A stretch of 64,000 nt of DNA. It comes from Oleiagrimonas citrea. Lineage in GTDB: Bacteria; Pseudomonadota; Gammaproteobacteria; Xanthomonadales; Rhodanobacteraceae. The notes under the pieces are model-generated. The model did no database searches. It was not told the DNA's origin and saw nothing but the letters and a program-made list of their open reading frames with translations. The stretch covers positions 62,001 through 126,000 of the forward strand of contig NZ_JAAZQD010000002.1 of the NCBI RefSeq assembly GCF_012395255.1, given 5' to 3'. Below are positions 35,796 to 44,501 of this stretch, in pieces. The position numbers and the translations under genes are program-made. How positions within the stretch are numbered: position 1 is the first letter of the stretch; every line of letters begins with the position of its first letter.

Positions 35796-36232
35796 TCCCA
35801 GTTACCCACGTCCTTGTTCATGCCGGAACCGCCCGGACGTCCGTCATGGCCGTAGAAAATCACGTCGTAGTCGCCGTGGTCGCCCGGCACCTTGTAGCCG
35901 AAGGCATGTCCCCAGGGATCCTTCAGCTGCTTGGCCTTCAGATACGGACCCAGCCAGTCCGACGCGCCCGACGGCTTGGTCACCAGCGCGTCCAGATTCG
36001 GCGGTGCGGAACCGTTGTCCATCGCGTAGCGCTGGATGGCGGTGTCGATCGCGGTCAGCTGCGCCTTGCCTGCGCCGTACTTGCCCTTGTCCAGGCTCTT
36101 GCCGACCTGGGTGTAGACGATGGTGCCGATGATGCCGATCAGCACGATCACGGCCAGCATTTCCAGCAGGGTGAAACCACCACTGCGGATGGCTCGTGGA
36201 TGGCGCATCCGTTGCATCGCTTGCTTGCTCAT
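35792..36232 (-). CDS. gspG: Type II secretion major pseudopilin GspG
   Basis: 146 residues, the major subunit of the pseudopilus. The prepilin motif is GGFTLLEMLAVIVLIGIIGT. Next comes AQLTAIDTAIQRYAMDNGSA, and the C-terminal conserved stretch LKDPWGHAFGYKVPGDHGDY precedes the calcium-binding loop region. The start at 36232 (MSKQAMQRM) has GAGGAG about 6 bases upstream and gives an 18-residue leader. Confidence 0.95.
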   Translation of the reverse strand: MSKQAMQRMRHPRAIRSGGFTLLEMLAVIVLIGIIGTIVYTQVGKSLDKGKYGAGKAQLTAIDTAIQRYAMDNGSAPPNLDALVTKPSGASDWLGPYLKAKQLKDPWGHAFGYKVPGDHGDYDVIFYGHDGRPGGSGMNKDVGNWE

Positions 36233-36261
36233 CTGAACTCCTCGTTCTGCAAATGAATGTC

Positions 36262-37479
36262 TCAACCGATGTTGCTGGTCAGGCTCAACAGCGGCATCAG
36301 GATCGCCGCCATGATGAAGGCCACCATGACGGTCATCACCACCGTCAGCGTCGGCACCAGGGCCGCCAGCAGACGATCGATGGAACGCTTCGATTCGACG
36401 TCGAAGGTGTCTGCCACCTTCAACAGCATGTCGTCGATGGCGCCGGCCTCCTCGCCGACCTGCACCATCTGCAACGCCAGTCGCGGAAACTGCTTGGATT
36501 CGGCCAGGGCCACGCCCAGTCCGGCACCGCCCTTGACCGCCTCCGCCGCTTTCACCAGCGCCGCTTCCAAAGCGGTGTTGCGGGTCACCTGTCGGGTGAT
36601 GTTGAGGGCCGTCATCATCGGCACGCCGTTCTTCAGCAGCGTGCCCAGCGTCCGCGCGATGCGCGCGGTCTCGACCTTCAACAACACCGGCCCGAGCACC
36701 CGCATGCGCAGGCGCCAGCCGTCGAAGGCGCGGCGCGCTTCAACATCGCGCAGACGCATGCGCAGGAAGAAGATGCCACCGACCAGCAGCAGAAGCATCA
36801 GCCACCAGCCGCTCTGCATCACGTTGCCGATGCCGAGGACGATCTTGGTCATCAGCGGAATCGGCACATTCATGTCCGCGAAGATCGGCACGAACTGCGG
36901 CACCACGTAGGTCAGCAGCAGCAGCAGCGAACCGACCACGCCGACCATCAGGAAAGCGGGATAGATCAGCGCGTTGACCACGCTGGAGCGCAGCGCCTGC
37001 GCGCGCTCCAGATAATCGGCCAGACGACGCAGCGTGACGTCCAGCGAACCGCCGGCCTCGCCCGCACGCACCAGACTCACGTACAGGCGCGGGAACGCAC
37101 CGTGCTCCTCGTCCAGCGCCTGCGACAGCGTGCCGCCGCCGCGCACCCGCTCGCGAATGCGTTCGACCAGCTTCTTCGCCCGTTCGCCCTCGGGCAGATC
37201 GAGCAGAATGCCCAGCGCACGGTCCAGCGGCTGTCCCGCTCCCAGCAGCGTCGCCAGCTGATGCGTAAACTGCGCCAGTTGATCGCCCGTGAACGGGCCA
37301 CGCTGCAGTAGCGACGCGAACATCGGCGCGCCGCCGTTAGCATCGGCCGGTTTGGCTTCCAGCGGCGTGTGCCCCTGGTCCTGCAGGCGCACCACCACGT
37401 CCTCGACGCTGGCCGCCTCCATCTGCCCCTGCAGCACCTCGCCGGAAGCGCTGATCGCGCGATAGCGGAACTGCGCCAT
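36262..37479 (-). CDS. gspF: Type II secretion inner-membrane protein GspF
   Basis: 405 residues. Two homologous cytoplasmic T2SSF domains (GDQLAQFTHQLATLLGAGQP; TARIARTLGTLLKNGVPMMT) each precede hydrophobic helices, giving three transmembrane helices in all. The N-terminus MAQFRYRAISASGEVLQGQM is typical. It anchors the GspE ATPase to the membrane platform. It starts one base after gspE ends. Confidence 0.95.
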   Translation of the reverse strand: MAQFRYRAISASGEVLQGQMEAASVEDVVVRLQDQGHTPLEAKPADANGGAPMFASLLQRGPFTGDQLAQFTHQLATLLGAGQPLDRALGILLDLPEGERAKKLVERIRERVRGGGTLSQALDEEHGAFPRLYVSLVRAGEAGGSLDVTLRRLADYLERAQALRSSVVNALIYPAFLMVGVVGSLLLLLTYVVPQFVPIFADMNVPIPLMTKIVLGIGNVMQSGWWLMLLLLVGGIFFLRMRLRDVEARRAFDGWRLRMRVLGPVLLKVETARIARTLGTLLKNGVPMMTALNITRQVTRNTALEAALVKAAEAVKGGAGLGVALAESKQFPRLALQMVQVGEEAGAIDDMLLKVADTFDVESKRSIDRLLAALVPTLTVVMTVMVAFIMAAILMPLLSLTSNIG

Positions 37480-37480
37480 C

Positions 37481-39220
37481 TCAGCCTTCCTGCGTCACGC
37501 GCAGGACCTCCTCGATGGTGGTCGCGCCGGTCACGGCCTTGGCCAGACCGTCCTCGTACATGGTGCGCATGCCTTCCTCGCGCGCGGCGCGCTCGATGTC
37601 GGCGTCGGAGGCGTGCTGCATGACCAGACGGCGCAGCGGATCGCTCATGGTCAGGAACTCGACGATGGCCTGACGGCCGCGATAGCCGGTCGGATTGGAC
37701 TCGCTGGTACCCGGCTTCCACAGGCGGATCGGTCGCTCGTCGGTGAACCGCTCCAGCTCGAACTGCTTGACCACTTCCGGCAGCGCTTCGTAGGGCTCGG
37801 CCAGCTCCGTGTCCAGATGACGCACCAGACGCTGCGCCAGGATGCCGTTGATGGTCGAGGTCAGCAGGTAATCCTCCACGCCCATGTCGAGCAGGCGGGT
37901 GATGCCGCCGGCGGCCGAATTGGTGTGCAGCGTGGACAGCACCAGATGGCCGGTCAACGCGGACTGGATGGCGATGCGGCAGGTTTCCAGATCGCGCATC
38001 TCGCCAATCATGATGACGTCCGGATCCTGACGCACAATGGAGCGCAGCGCGCCGGCGAAGTCCAGCCCGATCGACGGCTTCACCTGGATCTGGTTGATGC
38101 CCTCGAGCTGGTATTCGACCGGGTCCTCGACGGTGATGATTTTCACGTCCGGCGTGTTGATCTGCGACAGCGCCGTGTACAGCGTCGTGGTCTTGCCCGA
38201 ACCGGTCGGGCCGGTGACCAGCAGGATGCCGTGCGGGCGCTCCAGCACGTCGGTGAAACGGCGCGTGAAATCGTCGGTGAAGCCGAGTTTGGCGAAGTCG
38301 AACACGACCGCCTCGCGGTCGAGGATACGCATCACTACCGACTCGCCGAAGCTGGTCGGCACGGTGGACACGCGCAGATCCAGCTCCTTGCCCTGCACGC
38401 GCAGCATGATGCGACCGTCCTGCGGCAGGCGGCGCTCGGCGATGTTCAGCCGCGCCATGATCTTCACGCGGCTGATCACCGCGGCGGTGGAACTGGCCGG
38501 CGGCGCTTCGACCTCGTGCAGCACGCCGTCGATGCGGTAGCGCACCTTCAGGCGGCTCTCGAATGGTTCGATGTGGATGTCCGACGCACGCTGCTCGACG
38601 GCACGCTGAATGACCAGATTGACCAGGCGGATGACCGGCGCCTCGGAGGCCAGGTCGCGCAGGTGCTCGACGTCTTCCTCGTCCGAGGCGACGCCTTCCA
38701 TGTTCTCGACGATGGTGCCCATGGCCGAGCGGCCCTGGCCGTAGTAGCGCTCGATCAGGTCATCGACCTCGCTGCGCAGGCCCACGCGCAGGGCGATCTC
38801 GCGACCTGTCGCCAACGCTACCGCCTGCACCGGGTACGAGTCGCCGGGATCGGCCACCATCAGTCCCAGCACGCCTTCGCCCTCGGCCGCGACCGGCACC
38901 ACGTGATGCTGCCGCAGGAAGCGCACCGACACGTCCACGTCAGCCGGCGGCATTTCCGGCGCATCGGAGGCCGCCAGCATCGGCACGCCCAGCAGTTCGG
39001 CCCAGGCTTCGGCCAGATTGCGCTCGGACACCAGCCCGAGGCGGGCCAGCAAGGCGGTCAGCGTGCCTTCCGGCGCCTCCTCATGCAGACGGCGCGCCCG
39101 GCCCAGATCAGCCTCCTTCAGGGAGCCGCGTTCGACCAGCAACGCGCACACGCGCGCCTGATGGGTGTTGCTGTCGGAGCGGGTTCCCGCATCCGTTGAT
39201 GGCAGTGCAGCTGCCGACAT
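37481..39220 (-). CDS. gspE: Type II secretion ATPase GspE
   Basis: 579-residue hexameric ATPase. An N-terminal domain of about 200 residues (GspL-binding in relatives) is followed by the catalytic core with ASDIHIEPFESRLKVRYRID, Walker A GPTGSGKTTTLYTAL, VEDPVEYQLEGINQIQV and TLHTNSAAGGITRL. The region after ILAQRLVRHL, where Vibrio EpsE has a zinc tetracysteine module, has no cysteines here (WKPGTSESNPTGYRGRQAIV). The start at 39220 gives MSAAALPSTDAGT. Confidence 0.95.
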   Translation of the reverse strand: MSAAALPSTDAGTRSDSNTHQARVCALLVERGSLKEADLGRARRLHEEAPEGTLTALLARLGLVSERNLAEAWAELLGVPMLAASDAPEMPPADVDVSVRFLRQHHVVPVAAEGEGVLGLMVADPGDSYPVQAVALATGREIALRVGLRSEVDDLIERYYGQGRSAMGTIVENMEGVASDEEDVEHLRDLASEAPVIRLVNLVIQRAVEQRASDIHIEPFESRLKVRYRIDGVLHEVEAPPASSTAAVISRVKIMARLNIAERRLPQDGRIMLRVQGKELDLRVSTVPTSFGESVVMRILDREAVVFDFAKLGFTDDFTRRFTDVLERPHGILLVTGPTGSGKTTTLYTALSQINTPDVKIITVEDPVEYQLEGINQIQVKPSIGLDFAGALRSIVRQDPDVIMIGEMRDLETCRIAIQSALTGHLVLSTLHTNSAAGGITRLLDMGVEDYLLTSTINGILAQRLVRHLDTELAEPYEALPEVVKQFELERFTDERPIRLWKPGTSESNPTGYRGRQAIVEFLTMSDPLRRLVMQHASDADIERAAREEGMRTMYEDGLAKAVTGATTIEEVLRVTQEG

Positions 39221-39300
39221 TCCTACATCCTCCCCGAAGCCGCCTTCACGACGGCAAGGCATCCTGCTTGCGAAAACCGCAGCAGGCATAGGTATCACAT

Positions 39301-39336
39301 GGCGGCGAACAGCGCGAGGCTGTCCCCCTCGCCGCC
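39301..39336. terminator. Hairpin between def and gspE
   Basis: GGCGGCGA and TCGCCGCC form an outer stem, with ACAG/CTGT inside. There is no T-run. It is downstream of def and in the presumed gspE leader, so it could be a Rho-assisted terminator. Confidence 0.35.
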
Positions 39337-39375
39337 TTGCAGGCTGTGGCCGACTCCGCAGCTTTCGCGGGCTAT

Positions 39376-39921
39376 TCAGGCTTCCAGCGCGGGATCCAGG
39401 TCCGGAAACAGCACGTCGATGAAGCCGAACTTGCTGAAATCGGTGATCCGCGAGGGATACAGCCGGCCGATCAGATGATCGCACTCATGCTGCACCACGC
39501 GCGCGTGAAAGTCCTCAGCCTCGCGCTCGATCGGCATGCCCGCCAAATCGAACCCGGTATAGGCGACGCGCTTGTAGCGATCCACCGCCCCGCGCAGTCC
39601 CGGCACCGAAAGGCAACCTTCCCAGCCTTCTTCCATTTCCTCAGACAACGGCGTGAGCACGGGGTTCAGCAGCACCGTGCGCGGCACCGCCGCCACCTCC
39701 GGATAGCGTGCACTGTGCTCGAAACCGAAGATCACCACCTGCAGGTTCACGCCGATCTGCGGCGCTGCCAGGCCCACCCCACCGGCATGCTGCATGGTGT
39801 CGAACATGTCGGCCACCAGCGCATGCAGCGCCGGCCTATCGAATGCTTCGACTGGTTCGGCGATGCGCAGCAGGCGCGGATCGCCCATTTTCAGGATTTC
39901 GCGGATCATGATCGTCTTCAT
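39376..39921 (-). CDS. def: Peptide deformylase
   Basis: 181 residues. It removes the formyl group from nascent N-formylmethionyl proteins. All three metal-site motifs are present: [18 protein letters not shown] and QHECDHLIG (HExxH-type). The start at 39921 gives [21 protein letters not shown] 39909 (MIREILKMG) is equally plausible by homology. Transcription is from the lanM side, but a gap of 231 bases separates them. Confidence 0.96.
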   Translation of the reverse strand: MKTIMIREILKMGDPRLLRIAEPVEAFDRPALHALVADMFDTMQHAGGVGLAAPQIGVNLQVVIFGFEHSARYPEVAAVPRTVLLNPVLTPLSEEMEEGWEGCLSVPGLRGAVDRYKRVAYTGFDLAGMPIEREAEDFHARVVQHECDHLIGRLYPSRITDFSKFGFIDVLFPDLDPALEA

Positions 39922-40152
39922 CCCGTCGCCGACAGCAAACATAACCGAGGGGGCGTGCCGTTGAAGCTTCCCTGTCGACTCGAATCAACCTGAAGTGAGG
40001 CCAAGCTGCATGCATTTCAGAACATACTGACCAAGCTGAGACTCATTCTGGCGCACCCGAGAGCAATTCAACCGCCTCGTACTCCGGTGAGCGATATGAA
40101 GCGCGCCATACCCTCTCAGGACATCGCCACCAAAACACTCGCTGCACACCAC

Positions 40153-43020
40153 CTAGGCTCCAACCGCACTGACCACAGGACTCTGGGCGACTCTGCGGTC
40201 ATTGCAAGGCCGGAACGCTTCCATCAGCAGGGGATTGGGCAGATCACTCTCAGGATGGATGCGGCACATACCGTGCACGATACCCGAAAGCCCCGTCATC
40301 AAACCCGGAACATACAATTCTTCGACCAATTGATCCGCATCATTCATGAGCTTGTCGACAGCAGCAAGCACGATGCGATCACCACCCTCCAAGGCATGTC
40401 CATCGACCTCGATGCCTATCTGTTTGCCCTTGGAGACCATCTCGCGCATACCCAAGCTGCCATGGCATAGGTTGACCCGCTTGTGCCAACCAAGCCTGAG
40501 TGAACTTTCCACGGCGGTCTGCAAGGTATCCAGGTAGGCCTCCCGACCCGTTCTTTCGTAAAGATCGCACGCGGCCATGGCAATACCAATGCCCCCGTGG
40601 CACCACGCACTAGAAAAGTCCATGCCATCGGATGCACGAAGGTCTCTCCACGCACCGTGCTCCTCATCGTACAAAGATTTTTCAAAATCGAACGCCTGCT
40701 CGGCTATGCCGGCCCAACGCTTCCTGTCTGATTCACGCCCTGCCTGACTGAGCGACAAACGTGCCAACGACCAACCAACCCCTGTTGCACCATGGGCAAA
40801 TCCACCCAAGGGCTGTTCGGACGCAGCGCTTCGCCAACGGCCTCCCCGCTCGTCCAAAATAGCCGCTGCCGCGACCCGGTTACCGATCGAGGCCGCAGTA
40901 GCTAACCAACGCGCATCTTGTGTCACTTCAGCCAACTGGATCAAAGGAACAATGAGACCCGCTTCACCCGAAATTATATCGAGCTCAACTTCGCCAACGC
41001 GGTCGTCGCCAGATAATGTCTCGGCATGCTCGACCGCGAAATCAAGGAGTTCGGAACGACCAAGAAGAACATGCAAGGCCAGCCACGCCAGTATCCTTGA
41101 ACCCGCACCATTGAACCCGCCGCCTCTTTTCGGTTTCGAAGCAGATTCCATGGATCGCAACGTAACTAAACAGCCATCCAGAACCTCCTCGACGCCATCA
41201 ACCGCATTGACGCGTCCACACGTCGCTTCCCTCTGATACCCGGCAAGCGCAAACGCGATACCTCCCAGTCCATTGTAAAAATCGGCATCAACGGGATCGA
41301 CGCCCCATCCATTCATGCCATGCTCGACTCCGATCCACATCGAGGAACCGTCTGAGCCGCGAACGCTGAATTTCAGTAACCGTCGAATCGCCCACTCTGC
41401 GCATTTTCGCCTCGCTCTATCCACATCACCGCCAGTGCCCCCCCGGGGCCTGGGTACACTTTTTCTGGAGTTGTCGCGGCGTCTGTCGGCACGACTATTC
41501 AAATCCGCTGCCAGAATCGATGCACGAAAGATTATTTGCTGGGTTTCTGACTCACTGCTGCGCCAAGCCTTCAAGGCATCGGCGATACGCGCCTTGCTTA
41601 CCTTCGAACGGTATGCAGGGATGTCGCGCAAAACCAAGTCCTCAATCTCTCTTGCCACCTGATTCGGCGTCAGGTCGGTTCCTTTGTTCAGAATCAACTC
41701 GGCGCGAAGTCGTGCTTTCTCTGCATCATGCAGAGACGCCGGATGCCACAGCATCTTCTTGACTTCGCTATAGACCTGCGTGGGTCTGTACAAATCTCTT
41801 ACCCAACAACCTCGGAATCCGTCCAACAAGACGCTTAGCCTTCCGGCGTCATCCAGTTCTTGCAGAAGACGTCCCGTCTGCACGAAACCATCGGATATAT
41901 CGTCCACATGACGCAAAAAGACATTTTTCGGACAGGGTTGACTCAGTGGCGCATTGAGTACAACACAGCCTTGCGCAATACGAGCATCGGCAGTTCCATC
42001 ATCCACTAGCACTGGAACCGAGGCTGAAGATTGCTGACCCGCGGATGCTGCCATGCTGGAAACATCGACCCCCTTGAGGCCCTCGAAGAGGGACCGATAA
42101 GGCAATATCCCACTGCGCAGAACCGAATCGAAGATCGTCCGTACGGCCTCGACATAGGCACGACCCTTGGACTTGTCCTGAACTACAGTGGCCTTGGCAA
42201 AGAGGCATTCTGGATCGACGATCACGGGCACAGAGCCTGCAGCGATCAAATTTTCGCAGTGAATGTCCACGCCCGCTAAAAGATGCAAGACGGCAACCCA
42301 CTGCCCCAGCTTTCGGTAGAAACCGGATACGTCGTCTTCGCTCGTGCAATACCGGTGCTCCACGAAGGCGCACCAACCGTACTCCGCGCAGTCCATCGCT
42401 TTCGGCACGCGGATACGCTCAGAATGTTCGGGAAACAGCTGCGCAAGGAAAGCATCGAACCGGACATCGAGCTCCACGGGGCGAGGCTTGTACATCAGCG
42501 CACCGCCGGAAAACTGCAGTTTTGCCACTGCATGCCCTTGATCGTGGGTATCGCCCAAATCGACATTCAATGCCAATAGGCGGTCGCATGACATGCCGAA
42601 GAACGATGCCAAGCGCGCTCGATCATCAATAATTCTCGAAACCATCGCTTCAAGAGCCCGCCGCTTGCGGGCAAGCACACACTCGAGTCTTCGAACCAGC
42701 ACCGGGTACCGGTCATCCAGATGCCTCATGAACTCCGGCCGCTTTGCGCTAAGCACGAATGCTATGAACGGATCCTCGGACCCACCGTCGGGAATCTTAC
42801 CGGTCAATTTTGCAGCATGAAGCTCCAACAGCAGGACCCGGAGCAAGGCCGCATTCGCCTCGGCAAACAGTGCCTCTGAAACGGATTGAAGAACGATTCT
42901 CTGTTCCTCTGCTTCAAGGGCCGGCTTGCTCTCTAGAAAAGCTTTAAACCGATCACACTCCTGTGAGGTGAACCCTTCCAGTACCTCTGAAAACGAATAC
43001 CTCGGCATCCCGGCCACCAT
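40153..43020 (-). CDS. lanM: Class II lanthipeptide synthetase LanM
   Basis: 955-residue bifunctional enzyme that dehydrates Ser/Thr of a precursor peptide and closes (methyl)lanthionine rings with Cys. The N-terminal dehydratase/kinase-like domain (about 100-520) has LGDTHDQGHAVAKLQF, GGALMYKPRPV and GVDIHCENLIAAGSVPVIVD (then PECLF), matching LanM catalytic motifs. The C-terminal LanC-like cyclase (about 570-930) has WCHGGIGIAM and NLCHGSLGMRE, giving zinc ligands Cys807, Cys852 and His853, and GGFAHGATGVGWSLARL. It looks complete. It is lower in GC than its neighbours. It lies 140 bases downstream of its precursor gene, past a terminator-like hairpin. Confidence 0.95.
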   Translation of the reverse strand: MVAGMPRYSFSEVLEGFTSQECDRFKAFLESKPALEAEEQRIVLQSVSEALFAEANAALLRVLLLELHAAKLTGKIPDGGSEDPFIAFVLSAKRPEFMRHLDDRYPVLVRRLECVLARKRRALEAMVSRIIDDRARLASFFGMSCDRLLALNVDLGDTHDQGHAVAKLQFSGGALMYKPRPVELDVRFDAFLAQLFPEHSERIRVPKAMDCAEYGWCAFVEHRYCTSEDDVSGFYRKLGQWVAVLHLLAGVDIHCENLIAAGSVPVIVDPECLFAKATVVQDKSKGRAYVEAVRTIFDSVLRSGILPYRSLFEGLKGVDVSSMAASAGQQSSASVPVLVDDGTADARIAQGCVVLNAPLSQPCPKNVFLRHVDDISDGFVQTGRLLQELDDAGRLSVLLDGFRGCWVRDLYRPTQVYSEVKKMLWHPASLHDAEKARLRAELILNKGTDLTPNQVAREIEDLVLRDIPAYRSKVSKARIADALKAWRSSESETQQIIFRASILAADLNSRADRRRDNSRKSVPRPRGGTGGDVDRARRKCAEWAIRRLLKFSVRGSDGSSMWIGVEHGMNGWGVDPVDADFYNGLGGIAFALAGYQREATCGRVNAVDGVEEVLDGCLVTLRSMESASKPKRGGGFNGAGSRILAWLALHVLLGRSELLDFAVEHAETLSGDDRVGEVELDIISGEAGLIVPLIQLAEVTQDARWLATAASIGNRVAAAAILDERGGRWRSAASEQPLGGFAHGATGVGWSLARLSLSQAGRESDRKRWAGIAEQAFDFEKSLYDEEHGAWRDLRASDGMDFSSAWCHGGIGIAMAACDLYERTGREAYLDTLQTAVESSLRLGWHKRVNLCHGSLGMREMVSKGKQIGIEVDGHALEGGDRIVLAAVDKLMNDADQLVEELYVPGLMTGLSGIVHGMCRIHPESDLPNPLLMEAFRPCNDRRVAQSPVVSAVGA

Positions 43021-43074
43021 AGACTTTTATCAGCAAATAACATCTAAGCTGCACCACTTATCGGTGCACACCAG

Positions 43075-43105
43075 CAAAAAACGCAGTCGGTCGCCCGACT
43101 GCGTT
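43075..43105 (-). terminator. Intrinsic terminator/attenuator between lanA and lanM
   Basis: On the minus strand AACGCAGTCGG-GCGA-CCGACTGCGTT, an 11-bp perfect stem, is followed by TTTT. The other strand also has a T-run, so it is symmetrical. Placed 56 bases after the precursor stop and 54 before lanM, it should let only some transcripts reach lanM. Confidence 0.85.
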
Positions 43106-43160
43106 TTTCTACACAGGCTTCATTGCCTTAGTTCTCACAGAGCGAGAAACCTCGCTCAGC

Positions 43161-43346
43161 TCAACCGAAACAGGTTGAGGTGCTCAGAGTGTCGCAGCGG
43201 ATGAGGCCCGTGTTCAAAACCCCATAGTCCTTTTTCTCCATCGCGGCATCTGCCATGCCGTTGAGCGAGCCTGCCGGGTTCGCCATACCGTCTGCAATCT
43301 CGGAACCCTGGAGCCACGAAGAAACGATGCTTTCTGCATTGGACAT
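43161..43346 (-). CDS. lanA: Class II lanthipeptide precursor peptide, mersacidin-like leader
   Basis: 61 residues from ATG 43346, with AAGGAGA 7 bases upstream. The leader begins MSNAESIVSSWLQGSEIADG and continues MANPAGSLNG. The SW...(about 13)...NPAG layout resembles mersacidin and lichenicidin-alpha leaders (SWK...NPAG or HPAG). The C-terminal core, near VLNTGLIRCDTLSTSTCFG, has two Cys (51, 59) and six Ser/Thr (46, 53, 55-58), enough for two rings plus dehydrated residues. The exact cleavage site is unclear, with no classic GG/GA end. It is divergent in sequence from characterised family members I know. Confidence 0.9.
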   Translation of the reverse strand: MSNAESIVSSWLQGSEIADGMANPAGSLNGMADAAMEKKDYGVLNTGLIRCDTLSTSTCFG

Positions 43347-43631
43347 TTCTATCTCTCCTTGATTTTGGTCAATTGAGTAAATGCGGGACGATCTCATCAA
43401 ATGCTTCCTAGCCCGCACTAAAACCTCTACCTGAGGATGCCGCGCGCGTCAAGCCACACAAGACACCCCCACTCAAATTGAGACTCGATCGACACTTTCC
43501 CTCGCTTTCACACACAAAAGACGCGTGCTCGAATATTGGTCAACCCAAACCGACAAACGAAAAATAACAAGCACACTTATTCGCTTCAGGCTTACCAGGC
43601 CCGTCGACAGAGAAATCCCGGCAACACTTGA
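43347..43631. other. AT-rich region upstream of lanA
   Basis: 285 bases between the DUF4197 gene and lanA, visibly AT-richer than the flanks, especially 43490-43620. It should contain the lanA promoter on the minus strand; TTGATG (minus, 43397-43402) is a possible -35, without a good -10. No second precursor or immunity peptide was recognised. Confidence 0.5.
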
Positions 43632-44453
43632 TTATTGCTTCCCGAACACCTTCTTCAGCAGGTCCGTGGTGCGTACAGCCGGATTCGTACGGATGGCCTT
43701 TTCCTCGTCACCGATGGTCTTGAACAATCCGTTCATCGCCTGATCGGTGACATAGCTGTCCAAGTCCAGATTCTGGTCTTTGCCGGACTTGCCGAGCAAG
43801 GAAAGCGCCGATCCGAGCGTGCCACCGGTCGAACCGGCCATCAGCGCCTTGTAGCGTTTGGTGACACCCACGCTGTCGGTGGCCTTGGCGACGATGGGTC
43901 GAATGCGCTCGACCAGCTTGGGGCCGGCGACGCGGCGGAAGTAGTCCGTGGCGGCATGATCGCCGCCGCCGAGAATGCCGCGGGCGTCCTTGAGGGTCAT
44001 CTGGCGAATGGCGTCGCCGAACAGGTCGGCGACTTGCGGCACGGCCTTCTCCGCAGCGCGATTCATGCTCAGCTGGAAGGCGTCGACCTTGTCGCCCTGA
44101 CCCAGCTTACGCGCAATCTTGGCGACCTCCTGCAACTTGCCCGGAAGAGGAATCCGCACACCGGGGTTGCCCCAGAAGCCATCCTTGCGGCCAAGCGTGT
44201 TGATCGCACGGGTAGTTCCCTTGGCCAGCGCTTCCTTGAGACCGCCGACGACTTCGCTCTGCGACAGGTCGGACGTCGAAGTCGTAGCGGCCTTGCCCTT
44301 GATCTGGTTGAGCAGGTCTTTCCAGCTTTGCGGTGCAGGCGCAGGCGCAGGTGCGGGCGCAGGCGAAGAAGGCGATGCAGCCACCGACACCAAGGGCCAT
44401 GCACAGATCGCGAACGCGATCGACAATGAAAAAATCAATCGAGTGGAATTCAT
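43632..44453 (-). CDS. DUF4197 domain exported protein
   Basis: 273 residues. The signal peptide is LIFSLSIAFAICAWPLVSVA; an Ala-Pro linker (APAPAPAPAPQSWKDLLNQI) leads to the helical DUF4197 domain: GLKEALAKGTTRAINTLGRK, VRIPLPGKLQEVAKIARKLG, MNRAAEKAVPQVADLFGDAI. The end is AMNGLFKTIGDEEKAIRTNP. This periplasmic family occurs widely in proteobacteria and has no established function. It is GC-rich like the core genome and unlikely to belong to the lanthipeptide locus, although it lies directly upstream. Confidence 0.9.
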   Translation of the reverse strand: MNSTRLIFSLSIAFAICAWPLVSVAASPSSPAPAPAPAPAPQSWKDLLNQIKGKAATTSTSDLSQSEVVGGLKEALAKGTTRAINTLGRKDGFWGNPGVRIPLPGKLQEVAKIARKLGQGDKVDAFQLSMNRAAEKAVPQVADLFGDAIRQMTLKDARGILGGGDHAATDYFRRVAGPKLVERIRPIVAKATDSVGVTKRYKALMAGSTGGTLGSALSLLGKSGKDQNLDLDSYVTDQAMNGLFKTIGDEEKAIRTNPAVRTTDLLKKVFGKQ

Positions 44454-44501
44454 GACGGCGCCCTCCGGAAACAGAACCGAAGTGTACGCCTCTGACGCGA
44501 C

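Noticed and set aside
43525-43743. Plus-strand frame in the AT-rich region upstream of lanA
   Set aside because: No ribosome site, overlaps the end of the DUF4197 gene, and lacks a leader or Cys-rich core that would make it a second precursor.
43632-44453. DUF4197 gene as a lanthipeptide immunity or accessory gene
   Set aside because: The family is widespread in genomes without lanthipeptides and this copy has core-like base composition; adjacency alone is not enough.
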